From Rhodococcus wratislaviensis (GTDB lineage Bacteria; Actinomycetota; Actinomycetes; Mycobacteriales; Mycobacteriaceae): a stretch of 64,000 bases of DNA. Location of the stretch: contig NZ_UAUI01000011.1 of the NCBI RefSeq assembly GCF_900455735.1, forward strand, positions 124,001 through 188,000. Direction: 5' to 3'. Under the pieces are notes generated by a model that worked only from the letters and a program-made list of their open reading frames with translations, ran no database searches and was not told the origin of the DNA. Every line of letters starts with the position of its first letter. Positions within the stretch are counted from its first letter, which is position 1. This document shows positions 62,312 through 64,000 of this stretch, in pieces. The position numbers and the translations under genes are program-made.

Positions 62312-62842
62312 GTGAATTCACGGTTGGAGGTGGTCGCGCGGGTGCGCGGCTCCTTCGTGGGTTCACTGTCCGGCGCGGTCAGCATCGCCGCGCACGGCAT
62401 CGGTGGAGGCGGAATGCCCCCGAGCGATGGCTCGGTGGTGCTGCTTCTCGCGGCATGCGCCGCAGTCGGCGCTTCGGTCGCCGCGGTTCGGGTGGCCACC
62501 CGCGAATGGTTGTTCGTGCTGTCGGTGCTCGCAGCCGGGCAGCTGATCGGCCACACCACGCTGGCATTGGCCGCTGACCATTCCCACGGCCTCGGGCTCT
62601 CCACCCCGATGATCGCCGCGCACCTCGCCGCGATCGCGGTGGCGGCGGTGCTGGTCCGGTCCGCCGAACGTGCCTGCCTGAGGGCGCTGGCGGCGTTGTC
62701 GCGCATCGTTCTCGCCGTCCTGGCCCCGTTGCAGGTCGACACCGGCACCTGGACGGCGACCCCGGTCTACCGGGCGAAGCTCTCGTTGTGGCTGCTGGTC
62801 GCCGCGGGCGCCGGCACCCGCGGACCACCCGCTCTCGTCTAG
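62312..62842 (+). CDS. Small hydrophobic membrane protein
   Basis: A 176-residue protein with about four hydrophobic segments (SVVLLLAACAAVGASVAAV, LFVLSVLAAGQLIGHTTLALA, MIAAHLAAIAVAAVLV) and a His-containing loop ADHSHGLGLSTP. GTG at 62312 lacks a ribosome site, but TACCCT occupies exactly -12 to -7, so it is probably leaderless. It precedes a PepSY protein gene and may belong to a metal-related pair; no family is assigned. Confidence 0.68.
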   Translation: MNSRLEVVARVRGSFVGSLSGAVSIAAHGIGGGGMPPSDGSVVLLLAACAAVGASVAAVRVATREWLFVLSVLAAGQLIGHTTLALAADHSHGLGLSTPMIAAHLAAIAVAAVLVRSAERACLRALAALSRIVLAVLAPLQVDTGTWTATPVYRAKLSLWLLVAAGAGTRGPPALV

Positions 62843-62871
62843 TCGAATCCTTCCTCACCGCATTCCCGGCA

Positions 62872-62888
62872 CACACGTCAGACGTGTG
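62872..62888. promoter_or_regulatory. Perfect palindrome upstream of PepSY gene
   Basis: CACACGTC-A-GACGTGTG has perfect 8-bp arms. It is in the 222-bp gap before the PepSY gene, and is a candidate operator for a metal- or stress-sensing regulator. Confidence 0.5.
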
Positions 62889-62982
62889 GTCGTCGGTTCG
62901 GCGTGTTCTCACGGCACCAGCAGACTCCCCGGTGAGTCACGGTGCCGATCCCTTCCTGAGTCGGCGCGTCCCCGACCTGTGA

Positions 62983-63031
62983 CCTCGAGGGCCCAGCGCA
63001 CCCCGCAGTGTGCGGCCTCGAGGGCGCTGGG
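62983..63031. repeat. Structured element with nested stems and a direct repeat
   Basis: CCCAGCGC (62992-62999) pairs with GCGCTGGG (63024-63031); an inner stem CCGC-AGTGT-GCGG (63003-63015) sits between them, and CCTCGAGGGC occurs twice in direct orientation (62983-62992 and 63016-63025). It lies 34 bases before the PepSY start, so it could be a folded leader RNA or a terminator. Confidence 0.5.
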
Positions 63032-63064
63032 TGCCCGTCTCACCCGATTCGAAGCGAGATCGTC

Positions 63065-64000
63065 ATGTCCATCCCTGAACTCGAACGCGACACACCGGTC
63101 GCGCCCGACCCGGCGTCGAAAGACTCCTCGCCGCCGCGCAGTTTCCGGCCACTGATCCTGCGCCTGCACTTCTACGCGGGGATCCTGGTGGCCCCGTTCC
63201 TGGTGATCGCCGCTGTCAGCGGCGGCCTCTACGCCCTCGCACCATCCGTCGAGCAGCTCGTCTACCGCGACTACCTGCACGTCGATTCGACCGGCCCGGA
63301 CCTGCCGATGTCCGAACAGGTGCGGGCCGCGCAGCAGGTTCGCCCGGATCTCGCCGTCGCCGCCGTGCGCCCGGCGACCGATTCGGGTGACACGACCCAG
63401 GTGATGTTCACCGACCCCAGCCTGGGGGAGTCCGAACGCCTCGCGGTCTTCGTCGATCCCGACACCGCGCGGTCGGTGGGTGAGCTGGTGGTGTACGGCA
63501 GCAGTGGGGCGCTGCCGATGCGGACCTGGATTTCGCAGTTGCACCGACATCTGCACCTGGGCGAGCCCGGCCGCATCTACAGCGAGCTCGCCGCGTCGTG
63601 GCTGTGGGTGATCGCGCTCGGTGGCGTGTACCTGTGGGTGCAGCGCCACCGCACCACCCGGGCCCGCAACGCGGAGGCCGCCAGGCTGTGGACGCTCGAC
63701 CGGTCGAGCCGCGGACGCAACCGCACCCTGAGCTGGCACGGGGTGGTCGGTATCTGGATCGCGGTCGGCCTGGTGTTCCTCTCGGCCACGGGTCTGACGT
63801 GGTCGCGGTACGCGGGCGAGAACGTCGACGAACTCCGTACCGCCCTGAGCTGGACCACCCCCAAGATCGACAAGACGCTGGATTCGGCGCCCGCTTCCGG
63901 CGCCACCGCATCGGGCGATCACGGCGTGCACGGCGCAGGGCACATTCCCGCGTCGGATCCGGGAATCGTCGACAGTACCGTGGGCGAACTCGACACCGTC
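63065..64000 (+). CDS. PepSY-associated membrane protein, partial at window end
   Basis: The first 312 codons of a larger protein run off the end of the window without a stop. An N-terminal cytoplasmic stretch of about 35 residues precedes a membrane segment (HFYAGILVAPFLVIAAVSGG). A PepSY-like extracytoplasmic domain follows, then two further membrane segments separated by a short loop (WLWVIALGGVYLWVQRHR, then VGIWIAVGLVFLSATGLTW). A His-rich stretch near residue 285 (DHGVHGAGH) hints at metal binding. This architecture occurs in iron- or copper-related PepSY_TM proteins. The ATG at 63065 has only a weak ribosome site. Confidence 0.82.
   Translation, partial: MSIPELERDTPVAPDPASKDSSPPRSFRPLILRLHFYAGILVAPFLVIAAVSGGLYALAPSVEQLVYRDYLHVDSTGPDLPMSEQVRAAQQVRPDLAVAAVRPATDSGDTTQVMFTDPSLGESERLAVFVDPDTARSVGELVVYGSSGALPMRTWISQLHRHLHLGEPGRIYSELAASWLWVIALGGVYLWVQRHRTTRARNAEAARLWTLDRSSRGRNRTLSWHGVVGIWIAVGLVFLSATGLTWSRYAGENVDELRTALSWTTPKIDKTLDSAPASGATASGDHGVHGAGHIPASDPGIVDSTVGELDTV

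Overview
The window is a 64-kb piece of a high-GC actinobacterial chromosome, most likely Rhodococcus or a close mycolic-acid relative. The signs are a WhiB protein plus a WhiB3-like remnant, several probable leaderless genes with TAnnnT-type -10 boxes, a small DUF6131-type membrane protein, an ECF42/DGPF operon, and a Mycobacterium-type nitrilase (Nit1C, MSMEG_0565-0572) cluster. The genus is inferred from gene content. I saw no rRNA, tRNA, CRISPR array, complete insertion sequence or origin.

Layout. (1) 1-9479: a tightly overlapping plus-strand catabolic operon encoding biotin carrier, biotin carboxylase, two divergent 5S/pyruvate-carboxylase-like carboxyltransferase subunits, a DUF35 protein, an acyl-CoA synthetase, a thiolase-like protein and an MFS porter. 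The order suggests carboxylation of a ketone-like substrate, CoA activation and C-C cleavage. (2) 9590-14408: a YVTN-repeat lipoprotein, then a lactate/glycolate module (GntR repressor, LldP permease, GlcD-type FAD oxidase) with an LldR-type operator on the -10 box of the permease promoter. (3) 14501-17738: secreted proteins and an arsRBC arsenic operon whose regulator start lies inside a perfect inverted repeat. (4) 18064-24854: an APC permease, a SixA-like phosphatase, a CYTH-CHAD protein, a WhiB protein, and a less GC-rich patch with a DUF4041/GIY-YIG protein, an orphan barstar and an unknown gene.

(5) 25148-40813: a large accessory catabolic island. It has a two-subunit ThDP decarboxylase plus aldehyde dehydrogenase, two LysR regulators, two paralogous family III CoA-transferases, a MaoC hydratase, two alpha/beta hydrolases, an MHS-type porter, a two-component system co-encoded with a TAXI-type binding protein, and an acyl-CoA dehydrogenase. 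A plausible flow is 2-oxo acid to aldehyde to acid to acyl-CoA to enoyl-CoA to hydrated product; the substrate is unknown. (6) 41085-50324: a truncated whiB3-like pseudogene, a desaturase, small stress proteins, a TetR regulator, an ECF42 sigma operon, a candidate small RNA, an MBL-fold enzyme and a LuxR regulator. (7) 50412-51992: azlCD with a divergent Lrp. (8) 51994-59461: an eight-gene Nit1C cluster with two tandem nitrilase-like proteins, one of which lacks the catalytic Cys and Glu. (9) 59878-64000: a pair of CNNM/CBS membrane proteins, a small membrane protein and a PepSY protein cut by the window edge.
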